DNA from: Poa pratensis
Taxonomy: Eukaryota; Streptophyta; Magnoliopsida; Poales; Poaceae
Length of the DNA: 64,000 nucleotides
Direction: 5' to 3'
Assembly: GCA_947311845.1 (NCBI GenBank)
Contig: CAMZMU010000117.1
Span: forward strand, 76,551,232-76,615,231
Under the pieces are notes generated by a model. That model was given only the letters and a program-made list of their open reading frames with translations. It was not told the origin of the DNA and made no database searches. How positions within the stretch are numbered: position 1 is the first letter of the stretch; each line of letters starts with the position of its first letter. This document shows, in pieces, positions 9,411 through 21,884 of the stretch. Position numbers and translations under genes: made by a program.

Positions 9411-12397
9411 CACTAGTACAGAACGACACAAAGGATACCCCTCTATGGAAACGGCAGCAAAAAGGCAATAGTCCGCGCCACGAAGGCAACGGTTAAAAAT
9501 ATTCCGCGGCTGTCCAGTAACAAATTCGCGGCACATCGGCAACGGACAAAAAAAATCTCTGTTTCCGATATATTTGGTAACGGTGGAATTTTACCTCCGT
9601 ATGCAAATTAATTTTGGTCATATAAATAGTCAAACCCTAACCCCGCACCACAGCCCCTTATCCTCGTTCTCTCTCCTTATCCTCTCTACGCACACAACAC
9701 CCGCAGGCTCGCCCTCTCCCCCACATCCCGGCCTCGATCCCCTTCTCCCCACCACCGTCCCCTTCTCCCCTCCGCGCCGGCTTCCCCTCCGGCAACTCCT
9801 CCTCCCACCATCGTCCTCTCCTCCCGTTCGGGTGCTCTCGGACATTCTAGCTCCGACGCTTCGTCCAGAACAAGGATGGCGACCTGCCGCCAGATACGCC
9901 GCCGCCGCTGCTGGACAAGGAGAACGCCGACCTCCTCCTGCTACAGCTCTCCTCCAACACCGACGGGGACGAGCTGATGCGGATCGATGCTCTTGAGCAC
10001 CAGATCGACGGCCGCCCGCAGCAACGTCCGCCGCTGCTTCACCGGCAACCACTCTCCGGCCACCAGGACGGATACGGTGCCTTCGCGGGAGGGGACGGCG
10101 GTGATTCGGTGTCTCCCTGGCCTGGCCGTTGATTCTGGGGGCCGCGGCTTCACCGGCCTCCTCCGCCAGAGGCGCCGGACCTGAACGGCGGGAGTGCTGG
10201 AGCTGTTGCGGTCGTCTTCCCAACCACGTCCCCAAGCTGCGAGCTGCTCCTCCTGCCCCGGCCGTCCTCAACTTCGCCCGTTAGAGGTGAGACCAAGTCC
10301 TCCATCGGCCGCTTTCACCTCCCTGTCTTTTTTTTCCCTAAGCTGGCTAGACACTTGAAGAGTAACGCACAGTAGAGAAAGGTACGTGCAGGGATCGATC
10401 AGCATCGGTCGGCTTTGCTACTGCATTGATTAATTGTTCCTGCTTTGCACTATTGCTGAATCCAGTACTACCTGTGATGCTTTTGTCAGGATCAATAGTA
10501 CTGCTAGCTAGCTGAGTAATCTTGTTTGGCTAGCAACAATTGATTTGTTGTTCTCAGTTTGTAGTAGCACTGCTAATTAGTCTTCAGTATTTGGAAGTAT
10601 TAGTTTTGTGTATTGTAGAACTGCCATTTGGCTATTGTTATAAGTGTTCAACTCATCCAATTACTTAGATCTTAATTTATGCTAAAGGGATTATGTCTAG
10701 CTATCGGTGCCAATTTGAAATAAAACTACGTACATGTAGTTTCAGTTTATTTAACTAGGATGTTACACCTAGCTCTTCTTATTTAGATTGATTGCTGAAA
10801 GAAGCATGTTACACCTAGCACTTCTTACTTATTTGGATAAGTAATGTATTTCTAGGTATGGCAGAGACAGAAAGCTTTTCCTTGTATGATGATATCACTT
10901 GGTACTTAAATAGTCATGAACATATAGAGCAATATAGAGCAGAAGTAGCTACTACAGTTTTGTTCGATAGAAGGATTATGTTAATTATCAACTTCAGTTT
11001 TGTAAATCTCGGCAGGAGAAAGAAATATAGAGCAGAAGTAGCTACTACATCCTTTTTCTCCAATTTCATTTTTCATGAACCGGCTAAACTGTATATAAGA
11101 AAATAATATATCTTGTAGATATGTGATGTTCTCTATCCTTCTGATACTACAGAAGTGGGAAGGCTTATGGGATTAAAGAGCAGTTCTCCTATGCAGCACA
11201 TCACTTCAGGTAATTAAGTAGGTGTAGTTGGTTTCACTTGGGAGAATAATAGTGTAAAAAGCAGTTGATCATGATTATGCTACATAAGTTAGAAACATTT
11301 CTAGAATAGTGTGGTTGTATTTTTCTTGTAATTGTTGCAAGCTGTATCAAATTTTCTTCATGTTGCTTGACAAAGAGCACCGCAAGTATAGTTTGGCTGG
11401 AACTCTTTCGTGCATTGTGTTGAGCTTGGTGTACCCAGCTCAACACATAACGTGTGTGTATCATTCAGTTACTAGCTCTGCTAGTTGATCATGCTATTAA
11501 GCTAGCCTGCTTGGTGCTTGTTATTTTTTGCACTTACTGCAAGTTGGTAGTATTACAAGTAGAGGTACACTTACTGCCAACATCAATGGTATCATGATGT
11601 GTTCTCTTTGTTGTTTTTGCAGTCTGGGAGAAAGTCAGAAGTAAAGAGAGAACAACATATAATGAGGTTAGTAATCTCTTTGCATTGTCTTTACAGTACA
11701 CATGTAGCACCTTTTGGCTGAATATTTCATACTAGTTTGAGTTGATTCAAGTTGCATTCAGGTTTCAGTACAAATGAATACTAGTGCATGTTTGTAACTT
11801 GGACTTCTCATGTGTGTTCTTGTTCGTCTTGTTGTTGCAGAAGTACACCATCGACGACACAAGGACTGCGCTATGGTGGAAGCATGCTCAATCAAGTTGT
11901 TGGTGATTGCTGCTGGTGGTGGTGCCCTTTGGTGGTCGGAAGCTGGGTGGATCGCTGCTAGATGGTAGTTGTTTTGTATATTCAATTTTTACCTTAGTCA
12001 TTTACTGTTGCACAGAACGTGTGTATATACCTTTTGTACATTCTACTTGTTCCTCTGTGTAATTTGATGTTCGGTGTTATATTGTGAAATGAATAACTGG
12101 TCAGATTTCTGCTGCGAGCCGGCTGTATTGATTGTTGCTGCAAGCCAGCTCTGTTGTGAGCCGATTGTTGATGTGAGCCGGCTGTGAGCCGGCCTTTTTT
12201 TATAATATAGAATATTCACATCGGAAACGGTTATTTATAACAACCGTTTGCAATTAGTATTCCACATTGGAAACGGAGTTTCAGCCTCCGTTGCTGATGA
12301 GCCGCTTTCACATCAGTGACAGAGGCGGGCAACGGACCGTTTCTCCGTTTCCAATGAGGGTTTTGCTCCGTTTCTGATGTGTCGTTCTGTACTAGTG
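9411..12397. mobile_element. Non-autonomous CACTA (En/Spm) transposon inside gypsy 1
   Basis: The ends are perfect 20-bp inverted repeats CACTAGTACAGAACGACACA, and the 3-bp target duplication CAT is exact (9408-9410 and 12398-12400). Subterminal regions carry short repeated units around CCGTTTC/GAAACGG (9450-9600 and 12215-12375), as expected for transposase-binding repeats. No TNP2 transposase is encoded, so it would depend on a helper element. It sits in the RNase H codons of gypsy 1, and removing it with one CAT rejoins the frame. Confidence 0.95.
9615..11990 (+). other. Gene-like cargo of the CACTA element (possible captured gene)
   Basis: A TATAAATA motif at 9621-9628 is followed by a CT-rich leader (9650-9760) and a GC-rich exon-like block to about 10286, ending in a GTGAGA donor-like site. 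One frame of that block (about 9880-10132, ending TGA) reads like protein, with NKDGDLPPD and LLLLQLSSNTDGDELM, but I do not recognise it. The AT-rich remainder has acceptor-like sites TTTTTGCAG near 11620 and TTGTTGCAG near 11840, each followed by a short open segment. This looks like a promoter, first exon and intron structure, either the element's own accessory gene or host DNA picked up by it. Confidence 0.4.
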
Positions 12398-12400
12398 CAT

Positions 12401-13650
12401 AGACCACCGCGGCAAGTTCTAGATCATGAGTTGGGTAGTTGTGCTCATGCGGCTTAAGTTGGCGAGAAGCATATGCCACCACATGGCCATCTTGCATTAG
12501 CAACAGCCCAAGCCTTGCAGAGAGGCGTCACAGAAGACGACGAAATCCTTGCTTGTGTCCGGCAGGACAAGCACAGGAGCGGAGGTGAGTTTGGCTTTCA
12601 GTGTTTTGAAGCTCTCTTCAGCTTCGGCCGTCCATACGAACTTTTTATCCTTCTTGAGAAGGTCAGTCAGAGCCTTGGCTATCTTGGAGAAACCTTCGAT
12701 GAATCGGCGGTAATAACCCAATCCGAGAAAGCTACGAATGTCCTTGACTGACATTGGAGTTTTCCAATCCAAAATGGACTGAATCTTGTCGGGAATGACA
12801 GCCACACCATTAGCGGATATCACATGACCAAGGAAGACAAGATTATCCAACCAGAACTCACACTTGGAGAACTTGGCATAGAGGCGGTGTTCTCGAAGTC
12901 GTGTCAGAACCAACGAAGATGTTCGGCATGCTCTTCATCGGTTTTGGAATAAACGAGGATGTCATCAATGTAAATGACGACAAACTTGTCGAGATAATCC
13001 ATGAAGATGGAGTTCATGAGCCTCATGAAAGTAGCTGGAGCATTTGTGAGACCAAAGGACATGACGGTATACTCATATGAGCCATAGCGAGTAACAAATG
13101 CCGTCTTTGGGATATCCTCCTTTCTGATCTTGATCTGATGGTAGCCTGACCTCAGATCCATCTTGGAGAATACCGTTGCACCAGCTAACTGATCCAACAG
13201 ATCATTGATGCGAGGAATAGGATACTTGTTCTTGATTGTCACCGCATTCAACGGTCTATAGTCAGAGACTAGACGAGGCACGGTAGAATCTCTCTTCTTG
13301 ACAAAGAGTACCGGACAACCCCAAGGTGAACTGCTAGGCTGAATGAAATCCTTCGCTAACAGCTGATCAATTTGCTCTTTCAACAGAGCCAACTCTTCCA
13401 CCGGCATACGGTAGGGCTTCTTGGAAATCGGAGCAGTACCGGGAAGTAGATCTATGACAAACTCCACACTTCGGTCAGGAGGCATGCCAGGCAATTCTTC
13501 CGGGAACACATCCGGGAAGTCACACACCACGTGTATGTCCTGGATTTCAGGAGGGGATTCGCCTTCCATAAAGCAAAGGAGGATCTCGGTGAGTTGGGTA
13601 TGACTGAAGATGGAGGCTTGATAGTGCAGACCAATACTCAACAATGTCAC
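12401..13650 (-). pseudogene. pol, 5' half: reverse transcriptase and start of RNase H (gypsy 1)
   Basis: Frame 13650 to 12904 carries the linker [16 protein letters not shown] and the reverse transcriptase with [25 protein letters not shown] and the catalytic [14 protein letters not shown] frameshift near 12910 moves to the frame 12913-12497 with the connection domain ([31 protein letters not shown]) and the RNase H start ([11 protein letters not shown]). A second frameshift near 12500 leads to [16 protein letters not shown] and [10 protein letters not shown]. There the CACTA element is inserted. The rest of RNase H resumes at 9407. Confidence 0.9.
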
Positions 13651-14195
13651 CGGAAAGTGGTCACGGTGATGGTCTTGGCAGCACAGTCGAGATTAGCCCG
13701 GTATTTTACTAACCAGTCCATGCCCAGTATGACATCAATGCCACTTGACCTCAGAGCTACCAAAGCAAAAGGAAAGGACGAGTAACCGATAGTAATCTGG
13801 ACCTCAGGAGTAACCCCATCGGTTTGCCATTTGGAGCCAGGAGTGGAGATCACCAAGGGACGTCTCATTTTCTCAAACGGTATTTTGTGGTCTTTTGCAA
13901 AAGCTATGGATATGAATGAATGCGATGCTCCAGAGTCAAACAAAACTGTAGCAAGATTGTTGTTGATTCGTAGCTCACCCATGAGAACGCCGGGGTCCTC
14001 TTCAGCTTGCTCAGCAGAGACGTGGTTCAGGCGACCACGCACAATAGGTCCAGCCTTGCCAGCTGGAGTGGCAGGGGCTCGTGCAGGTTCCCGAGATAGG
14101 TGCCTTCTGGGGGCACTCCCTGGAGTAGTGGCCAGCCTGGCCACAGGTGTAGCAGGTGAGTCCAGGTGGAGCAGGTAGCATAGGACGGTACCCAC
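13647..14195 (-). pseudogene. Aspartic protease region (gypsy 1)
   Basis: The frame holds the retroviral-type protease active site LFDSGASHSFIS and the second conserved motif DVILGMDWL. It overlaps the start of the reverse transcriptase frame and follows the gag zinc knuckle in another frame, so the original gag-pol frame is broken here. In an active element it would process the gag-pol polyprotein in the cytoplasmic particle. Confidence 0.85.
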
Positions 14196-15042
14196 TCCCG
14201 CCTACCCCAAGTGTCGAAGTAGTGGGGCGCGGAGGTGGTGGCCTGTATCCCGCGGCTCTCGGCATGAATGGAGCACGCGGCACAGCGCTGTAGGGAACAA
14301 ACACCCTGCGCTTCTTGCTCTCAGAACCCGAGGAACTCTGGTGGTCCCCGTGTGCTGGCCTCTTGGAAGCCTCGAGTTCCTTCCTTCCCTGCTCAAGAGT
14401 AAGAGCCTGGTTGAACAGCTCCTGGTAGGTCTGGAACTGAAGGGCAGCAACTCATAGCGGAGCTGCGGAGCAAGACCCTTGCGGAACAGCTCTTGCTTGT
14501 CAGCATCAGTGGTCACGTCCCTTGGGGCGTAACGAGAGAGATGGTTGAATTCACAACCATAAGTGCGGAGGTCCATACGTCCCTGTTGCAAATCCAGGAA
14601 CTCCCTCCTCTTCAAATCCATGATCGGCTGAGGATGTAAGCCGCACGGAAGGCAGTGCGGAAATCAGCCCAAGTGAAGACATGGTTGGCCGGAACAATGC
14701 CACATGGCTTTCCCACCAACAGCCAGCTGCACCAACCAAGAGGTAGGTGGCGAAGTTGACTTGCTCGGCCACTGGGACATGCAGCGCGGAGAACTTGCGC
14801 TCCAAGGCGAAGCCAATCATCAGCTTCCAGTGGCTCCTTAGCATCAGCAAAGGTGGGTGGCTGCGAGCGCAGGAACTCAGTGAGAGTGTTGCAGCCATTC
14901 CTCTGTGCATTCTGCTGCACCAACTGCTCAAGCAGCGCTCATTGCGCCCACGGTTCTCCTCAATGGCCATCAAGACCTGAGCCATCGAGGGTGGTGGCGG
15001 TGGTTCCTCATCATTGTGGTTACCACGGCCTCCTCGAGCCAT
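14011..15042 (-). pseudogene. gag, broken into several frames (gypsy 1)
   Basis: It starts at ATG 15042 with MARGGRGNHNDEEPPPPPS. Pieces of the capsid domain lie in three frames: FLRSQPPTFADAKEPLEADDW-like in 14923-14612, then MDLKRREFLDLQQG and EFNHLSRYAPRDV in 14621-14202. The CCHC zinc knuckle CYTCGQAGHYSRECP is in frame 14304-14011. At least three frameshifts separate these pieces. The order and motifs are those of plant gypsy gag (retrotrans_gag plus zinc knuckle). Confidence 0.85.
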
Positions 15043-15617
15043 TCTGGAGAATTTACAATGACACAGTTAGTATCTTCTCCGAATGGTTGAACAATAGCAT
15101 TAGCGTCTACTCAAGTACACAGACTAGGGACGATAATACATTGTGTAACAACTAACAAGGGTCAACAAGATAGAACTTGGGTCAAAGATCAGCATCATGT
15201 ACTACTAGCGTGGGATTCAAATGTTAAGAAACCACGTGATTCAACACACTCTAGTTGGCACAATCCGGGACCTTCTGTTCAAGTCCTTGGGTTAAAACCC
15301 AACAAGAGGATGATCACTTTCTCGTTGGGTAACAGTGTTCAAACATCTGAGTTGATTTGGATTGCAACGCAGCGGGAGCAACCGGACACATAACACTAAA
15401 GGTAGAACCCAACCCGTGATCCTAAATTTTGAGTAACAGACGAGAAGTAAAACTTTAACTCAAATCGAGGTAAGATTGCTCCGAGATTAGAGGGTAACCA
15501 GATAAGGAGTAAAAAGAATCCTAAGATGGTTTTCACAACTCATTTTTAGGTTAAAAATATTTTCACAAACACTAGACTCAACGTCGACCAGTAGAAGGGT
15601 TTCCTACAGGCAGTACT

Positions 15618-15629
15618 GCTCTGATACCA
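15618..15629 (-). other. Primer-binding site (tRNA-iMet), gypsy element 1
   Basis: The minus strand reads TGGTATCAGAGC, complementary to the 3' end of plant initiator methionine tRNA, three bases inside the 5' LTR. The 15043-15617 leader between it and gag shows no other feature. Confidence 0.85.
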
Positions 15630-15632
15630 ACT

Positions 15633-18600
15633 TGTGGCGCCCCGACCCGACTGCTATACAGTGATGCTGTGTGTCACCGGTTAAGCGATACAACCGGAGG
15701 TTACGGGTTTACCAATCCCCGGCCAAAACCTTTGGCAGGCGTTGCTCGGAATGATCATCGGCAACGCAACACCCCGATTGATGCCTTAACACAGGCACAA
15801 CTATCAATGCATAATAGAGAGATCAAGACTTGTGGAACAACTGGCACATCACAGACTCTACGACACAAAGCATTATAGTTCAACTCTTATAATAGAGAAA
15901 GATAGCAAATTACAACCAGAGGTCACAGACCCAACATTACAACATGCGGAAGCGAATTGGTGTCTAAACAACAAGATCCAAATTATGGCCTAAGAGGCCT
16001 ACAGATAAACATCAACGCCAGCTGTTCCGGGATGTCCCAAGCTGCCACCTGGGAACCCCAGACTACTCGTCGACGTCCACAAAGAACCCACCTTCGAGGT
16101 CGGTGAAGTCCTCCTCTGAAACAAAACAAACGACGTTGAGTTCGACGAACTCGCAAGATTAAATATAGAGCTTTAGCTCGATGAGGCTTTCAAAGTTTTA
16201 TGGCTGTTTTGCATAAAGCTGATTTTATTTATAAAACAAACTCCATGGCATCGACTATCAGAATTTTCAAAAGGGGTAAGAAGTAACTCTTTTCTTTGAT
16301 CACTTTCTCATCATCCCACCTCATCATCACTGTACCTGTTCTACAAAGGCACCTCCCCGAATCACCCTCGAGGAAGCTCACCTTGCATTCTTGAGTAGTA
16401 CCTTTAGTACTCAGTTTTAATCATTCCGTTCAAGTTATTCTATGATCTTACCTTCACTTCCCAAGTTCGTCCATAACCGCGGACACGGCTTTTCGAAAAG
16501 ATTTAACCCTGCAGGGTGTACAATGTTTGCCACACGTACCGTCCGGCCCATTGCCTAGCTTTTAGCTCTCTTCCTTGGAGAGCCGGCTGGGTGGGAGCGG
16601 TGTCGACTTCTCCCTCGTTAAGGACTAACCCAGGATCATCAGTGAGGACGGGACAAGTTCAGTGCCTCCAACACCCTGCCCCGTGGCCACTCATTTTCCT
16701 AAACACCACCATCCTCATCCCAGTTCATACCACCATCATCACGCACGCGCAAATGGAAGCTCAAACTAGAGGACCCTGGCTAGTCCCGCCCGAGTTATTT
16801 AGTCTATGAGGGTTCCTGCAATTGCATAGGCCTCACGCATGGTTGCACGCTCAGTCTTGGTTCAAGAGGTAAAGAACTCGCACCTAGGCGACGAGAACGA
16901 GACAAACACCACAACCACAGTGGCCTCTCATCCCCGCCTTTAAGCATTTTATTACCTGTCACCACAATTTATCCACCATCATCCGAACATTTCCACATCT
17001 GTTCCCAACATGACATATCCATCGGACGCATAAACATTTAACTAAGCATGGCTAAGCATCAACATTGCATAGTTAAGTATCTCAGGCCAACAATACAAAC
17101 CTATGGATAATAGGAGGGAAACAGGTATTGGCATCGGAAACTTAATGCAACTATATGATACTCTAATCCAATAAAATTGACATTTAGAACCGCATGCAAT
17201 ATTATAGTGGAGAAAATATTTGCGGAAAATATGATGAGACATGCTCAGAGAGGGGATTACGCTTGCCTTGCTCAACGTGCTGGTAGTACGGATCGTCGGG
17301 GTATTGCGGTGTAACCCCGGCTGCTTGATCTATCGAAGCATAGCAACGGAAGAGCAATCAATCACCACACAAGCTTTAACAGATGCAATGCGCAAACACA
17401 TGATGACATGACCATTTAAGGTGTTGAACCTTTTATAAGTTATCTAGCAATATTAAATGGGGTGTGAAAAGGATTACTTAATTAGATAAGGAAAACACCC
17501 CATACTTAACTTAATGTTTCTCCTAGCCCCTAAAAAGTGCAGTCCTCTAATGGTGATCAGATATGCATGATATTTATTTTAAAGGTTAGTACACAATTTT
17601 TCTGGACATTTTGGTATATCAAACACATTTTTCTGATGCACCGATAAAGAGTTATTGCATTTATAATTTCCTCTTTAAATTATGTCCTATTACAATTTAT
17701 GTTAAACAACAAGTGAAACTAGTTGTCTAGATTTGGAAAAAGATGAATTTGGAATTTTATTAGATACTGAATTAAATCAGATTATCCGATTTTCTTTTGA
17801 CTCAGAAAATCCGATGTAGAAGGATTTGAGATTTGGAAGTACTGGCATAATTCGGATAATCCGAAGTTTGTAAAATCGGAATATCCGATGGCCGAAAAAG
17901 GGCTGAAAAAATTCTAAGGACCAAAGGTCCAAATGCACTGGAAATACTCGGATATTCCGATGTTTTCTCCACTCGGATTATCCGACGTACTGAACCCATC
18001 GCGGCGACGGCGAAACTTCGGTGAACAGGAGCTACGGTCCACGCGCGAGCGAGAGGAGGGCAGGGGAGGTGCGCATGCTCACCCTAAGCGAGTTGGAGGA
18101 GACGGCGAGGTCGGAGGTGGCTCGACGGCGACAAAATCGGGCGGCGGAGGTTCGGACGGCCGCAGGGAAGACGGGGATGGCGGCGTCGATTCTCGGCGTC
18201 CCAGTTCGATTCCTTTGGCTAGGCGGGGGAGGACGTCAAGGCGGAGCTGCTGGTGGTCGTCGATGTGCTCGGGGCAGCCTCAGGCGATGGCGAGGCGGCG
18301 GCCATGGCGGCTCGGTGAGGAGCAGAGAGAGTGAGAGAGAGAGGAGAGAAAAATATCGGGTGGAGAGCGGAGCAGGTGAGGCCTCGTGGTGGTGCTGTCC
18401 TCCTTGCAGGGGAAGGCAGGGAGGGGGCCCGGGCGCGGCGCGTGCACGCGGGCACGGCCACGGCATGGCGCCAGTGCGCGGGAGGAGAGAGACGACGTCG
18501 ATTTGCAAAAATCCCCTGGAACTTTTGTTTCTATCACAGACAAGTCCTTTTCCTTTAAAAGAAAAACAGTAGCACCTTTCTAGATGTAATTAAGACACTA

Positions 18601-19057
18601 AATCATTTTAGAAAAATATGGCAAAATTTGGGGAGGCTCCAAATTTTGGTGTCCCAAAATAAAATAGTTTGGACCACTTTTGTTTGGCAAGGTTGGTTAT
18701 GTTATTTTCTCCAATACAATTTGATATTCCTTTGGAAATTTCAAAGCATGTGCAAAGTAGTATTTTTGAACCATTTGGAACTTCCTTGACAAATATAAAA
18801 TGTCGAGGTATTTTGTTTTGCAAGTTTGAGTGCCTTCATTGTTTTGAGACTCGTTAAAGCAAGTTTGGCATTTTGTTTTTAGGTGGTGCCAAACCACCAC
18901 AATTCCCTAACCCAACAACAATTCCCTAGCAACAATTCCCTAACCAAAAGTTAAAGGTTCCATTTTGTACACATTGATGCAAGGATGCCATGATGCAATG
19001 AACCAAAAGTGGAAAAATTTACAAAGGTTTTGAGGTTCTCAACTCTGGGCTATTACA
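15633..19057 (-). repeat. 5' LTR of gypsy element 1
   Basis: Second copy of the 3.4-kb repeat, next to the primer-binding site at 15618-15629. It starts TGTGGCGCCCCGACCCG and ends GCTATTACA in plus-strand reading. It has an extra GCGTGCACGCGGGCAC-like run near 18440 and additional AATTCCCTA units near 18900-18945 compared with the left copy. Confidence 0.92.
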
Positions 19058-19087
19058 GAACCCTGTTCTGACGTCACACCAAATATT

Positions 19088-19168
19088 ATGCTAATAATCA
19101 ACGGGTTTAAATAATTATATCCATATGTAAGGTCGAGGACCAGATTAGACAAATAACAAACACAAAAC
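19088..19168 (+). repeat. 5' flank block A, copy 1
   Basis: Starts ATGCTAATAATCAAC and ends ATTAGACAAATAACAAAC. The same block, with some substitutions and a short insertion, is at 23017-23120. Each copy lies a few hundred bases upstream of a plus-strand gene remnant. Confidence 0.7.
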
Positions 19169-19456
19169 AATTTTGCCGACAAACACCATGCAAATATCCA
19201 GGAAAACCAAAAAAAAGTTGATGTGAGAAAACACAAAATTGGGACAACGTTAATTATCAGAAAACTGCATCGTCGGAACGGTTCCACTTTCTGGTCATGC
19301 AGCGTGAGTTATCGTGGAACGGTTCCACTTTCCCGTTCTCCTGAGTTCCACGCGGTTATTAATTCAATCCCATTCTTATTCTTGCTATTCCTATGCTTGC
19401 TACCGAGTTGCGCTTGTAGTGCACCTTTTCTCAATCCTCTCTCTCTTCGTCCGTTG

Positions 19457-21597
19457 ATGGCTTCTGGAACCCGATCCCGCTCCTGCTCCGCTGGCAAGAG
19501 GAAGATGGATGACAGCAGCGAGGCAAGCGGTGCATCTGGATCATCCAGGAGGGGGCCGTTGGGTCTAGAATCATCTCATATTCGGTATCCAATTCATTTG
19601 GTTTCTATTTTCTATTTCTTTTATCGATTCTTACCCGATGTAGTCGCACTCTTGTTCTTTCCGTTGGCTTAACTGTTGATTCCATAAAATCAGTTGTAGA
19701 AACGTGCACGAGGATTCCAAAGACATGAAGATCATCAGAGCCCTCACCCGCCAGTTAACTGAGCGCGACGAAGAGCTCAGTAGGATCCTGAAGGAAACCA
19801 CCGCAGAGATCCTTCAGGCGCATGATGACGTGGAAACACACGTTCGTTGGGAGACCCCAAGAGGAAAGTATGAAGTAGTGCAGCAGCAATTTTCCCTTGA
19901 AATCTACCAAGGTTATCGAATCAGTAGGAATTGGAAGAGTTTCAACACGGTGTCAGCGGCGCCGTTACGATCACTGACGTGGACCTGCACACAACACGAT
20001 CAAAGTACTTTGCCCCAATGAAACAGGAAGGTTGTCAATCTCCCCGGCTTGCTGAATACAAACGATTAAACGTATGGTGTGGAAAGTAATGATGAGTGCA
20101 AAAAGGAACAGCGAGGAAATAAATGCAGAGCGTGGTAGAAACAGTGTTTTTATCAGTGTGGAATAAAGGACCGGGGTCCACAGTTCAATAGGGGTGTCTC
20201 TCCATAAAACAGATAAATATGTTGGGTAAACAAATTACAGCTGGGAAATTGACAAAATGCAAATGCATGACAATGCAAGATATGATAAGAACATGTTCAT
20301 TGTTAGATCTATTGGGCATTACATCAATATACATAGACCGCTTACTAGCTGCATCTATGACTAATAATCCACCCCCGGGATAGCTTCCGTGTCTCCCGTG
20401 AGTATTAAGTTGCAATCGACAGATAAAAGCATTAAGCAAAGTGTGTAATGTAAACAATGCATATGACATATAGACACATCAAAGTTGTTTTCTCCCTAGT
20501 GGCAACAACACATCTACAGCCTTAGTTGTTTCTGTCATCTCGAGCCCAGACTTCTAGAGGCATGAACCCACTATCTAGCATAAATACCCCCTCTTGCAGT
20601 CATTAGCATCTACTTGGCCAAAGCATCTACTAACAACGGAGAGCATACAGGAACATAGACAAAACATGGATATAAATAGATGAACAAACTTGATCATTAC
20701 TTCACAATTCATCGGATCCCAGCAAACACAACATATAGCATTACATAAAGATGATATTGATCATGTTAGGCAGCTCACAAGATCTAAACATGATAGCACA
20801 AGGTGGAGAGACTACCAACTAGCTACTGCTATGGAGCCGTAGTCCCGTGAAGAACTACTCACGTATCACTCCGGAGGCAGGCATGGTGATGAAGAGCCCT
20901 CCGGTGATAATTTCTCCTCCGGCGGGGTGCCGGGAAGAGCTCTAGAACCCTCCCGAACTAGGGTTGACGATAACGGCGGCAACGAAACTTTTCGTGGATT
21001 TTTGATCGGTTATTTAGGGTTTCCCGATTAGATTTAATTTATAGTCGAAAGAGGGGCGCCCGGGGACACCAGGTGGGCTAGGCGAGGTGGCGGCGCAAGG
21101 CCACCCCTGGCCACGCCATGGGCCCGCCTCCTCTCCTGGGTGCCTTCTGGGTTTCTCCTTCGGACTGGTGCTTCGTTCCCATGTAGAAATAAATCAGGTA
21201 AATTGGCGTGCCTTTTGGAGAATATTTCCAGAAGAGAATTTCTGAAAAAAAAGATAGAAGAAAACAGGAACTGGCACTGTGCCATCTTGTTAATAGGTTA
21301 GTCCCAGAAAATGCATAAAAATGATATAAAGTGTAAATAAAAGATGTGGTATTTAATATATAACAGGCATGGAACATCAAAAATTATAGATACGTTTTGG
21401 ACGTATCAGCGCACAAGTGTGCTTTGATGACACAGGAAACCTCGACGGAGCTGATGAAGAGGCTCGAAGAGTTGATTGCGGCAAACCTGGAACACCAGAA
21501 GGAGAATCGAAAACTTAAGGTTGAACTCGAACAGGAGCGCAACCGCAATTTGACCCTCCGAAACAACCTGCTGGATCTGGCCACCGAACACCCTTAA
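19457..21597 (+). pseudogene. Coiled-coil protein gene of unknown function, interrupted by an LTR
   Basis: Exon 1 starts at ATG 19457 (MASGTRSRSCSAGKRKMDDS) and reaches a GT donor at 19585. The intron ends at CAG 19691-19693. Exon 2 continues with a hydrophilic helical segment (HEDSKDMKIIRALTRQL, ERDEELSRILKE, DDVETHVRWETP). An LTR-like insertion follows from about 19950 to 21408. After it the frame resumes with LMTQETSTELMKRLEELIAA and KENRKLKVELEQERNRN and stops at TAA 21595-21597. Heptad-like leucine spacing supports a coiled coil. I do not recognise the family and assign no function. The exact join across the insertion was not resolved. Confidence 0.5.
19950..21408 (-). mobile_element. 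Solo-LTR-like fragment, related to the 41748-49069 element
   Basis: The right end reads GATACGTTTTGGACGTATCA, preceded by ATGGAACATC-AAAAATTATA and TTGTTAATAGGTTAGTCCC. The same text stands at the right ends of the LTRs at 41748-43250 and 47559-49069. Shared GACCGGGGT and AACAAATTACAG motifs lie near 20170 and 20225. The left boundary is approximate and no matching target duplication was found, so it may be truncated or belong to a related family. Confidence 0.65.
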
Positions 21598-21648
21598 TGC
21601 TTTACCGTATTATTGTCGACATGTCTTCATCGTTCTCCGTATACATAG

Positions 21649-21884
21649 TTTGCGTTGTGAACTTGGCTTACCAAAATGCCCCAGCCTTGGGCTTGTCATG
21701 AAATAAATTCTCTCCACCAAATGTAGCTGGCTATGCATGCATAGTTTTCGTGGCCGCACTTGATCATGTGTTTAAGACTCCAAGGGCACAATAGTCCGTC
21801 CACACTCTAATTTAGCTCTAACAAGACTTGCATTGGTATATGTGATTTGCTCAAAACGCATACTATATGTAAACTGAGGGAGTA
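21649..21884 (+). repeat. 3' flank block B, copy 1
   Basis: About 235 bp directly after the coiled-coil gene, including GGCTTACCAAAATGCCCCAG and TATGTAAACTGAGGGAGTA. A second copy with deletions is at 27201-27399, after the B3-like gene. Probably 3'-UTR or downstream sequence of a duplicated locus. Confidence 0.7.

Larger units (their letters stand above)
4177..19057 (-). mobile_element. Ty3/gypsy chromodomain (Tekay/Del-like) retrotransposon, complete but decayed
   Basis: Two long direct repeats (LTRs) enclose gag, protease, reverse transcriptase, RNase H and integrase in gypsy order, all on the minus strand. The LTRs begin TG and end CA in plus-strand reading as well. Target duplication: GAACT at 4172-4176 versus GAACC at 19058-19062, one mismatch. 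The primer site next to the right LTR and the polypurine tract next to the left LTR both fit minus orientation. Several frameshifts, an in-frame stop near the chromodomain, and a CACTA insertion at 9411-12397 make it non-functional. Tekay assignment rests on the 3.4-kb LTRs and the C-terminal chromodomain-like segment. Confidence 0.93.
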
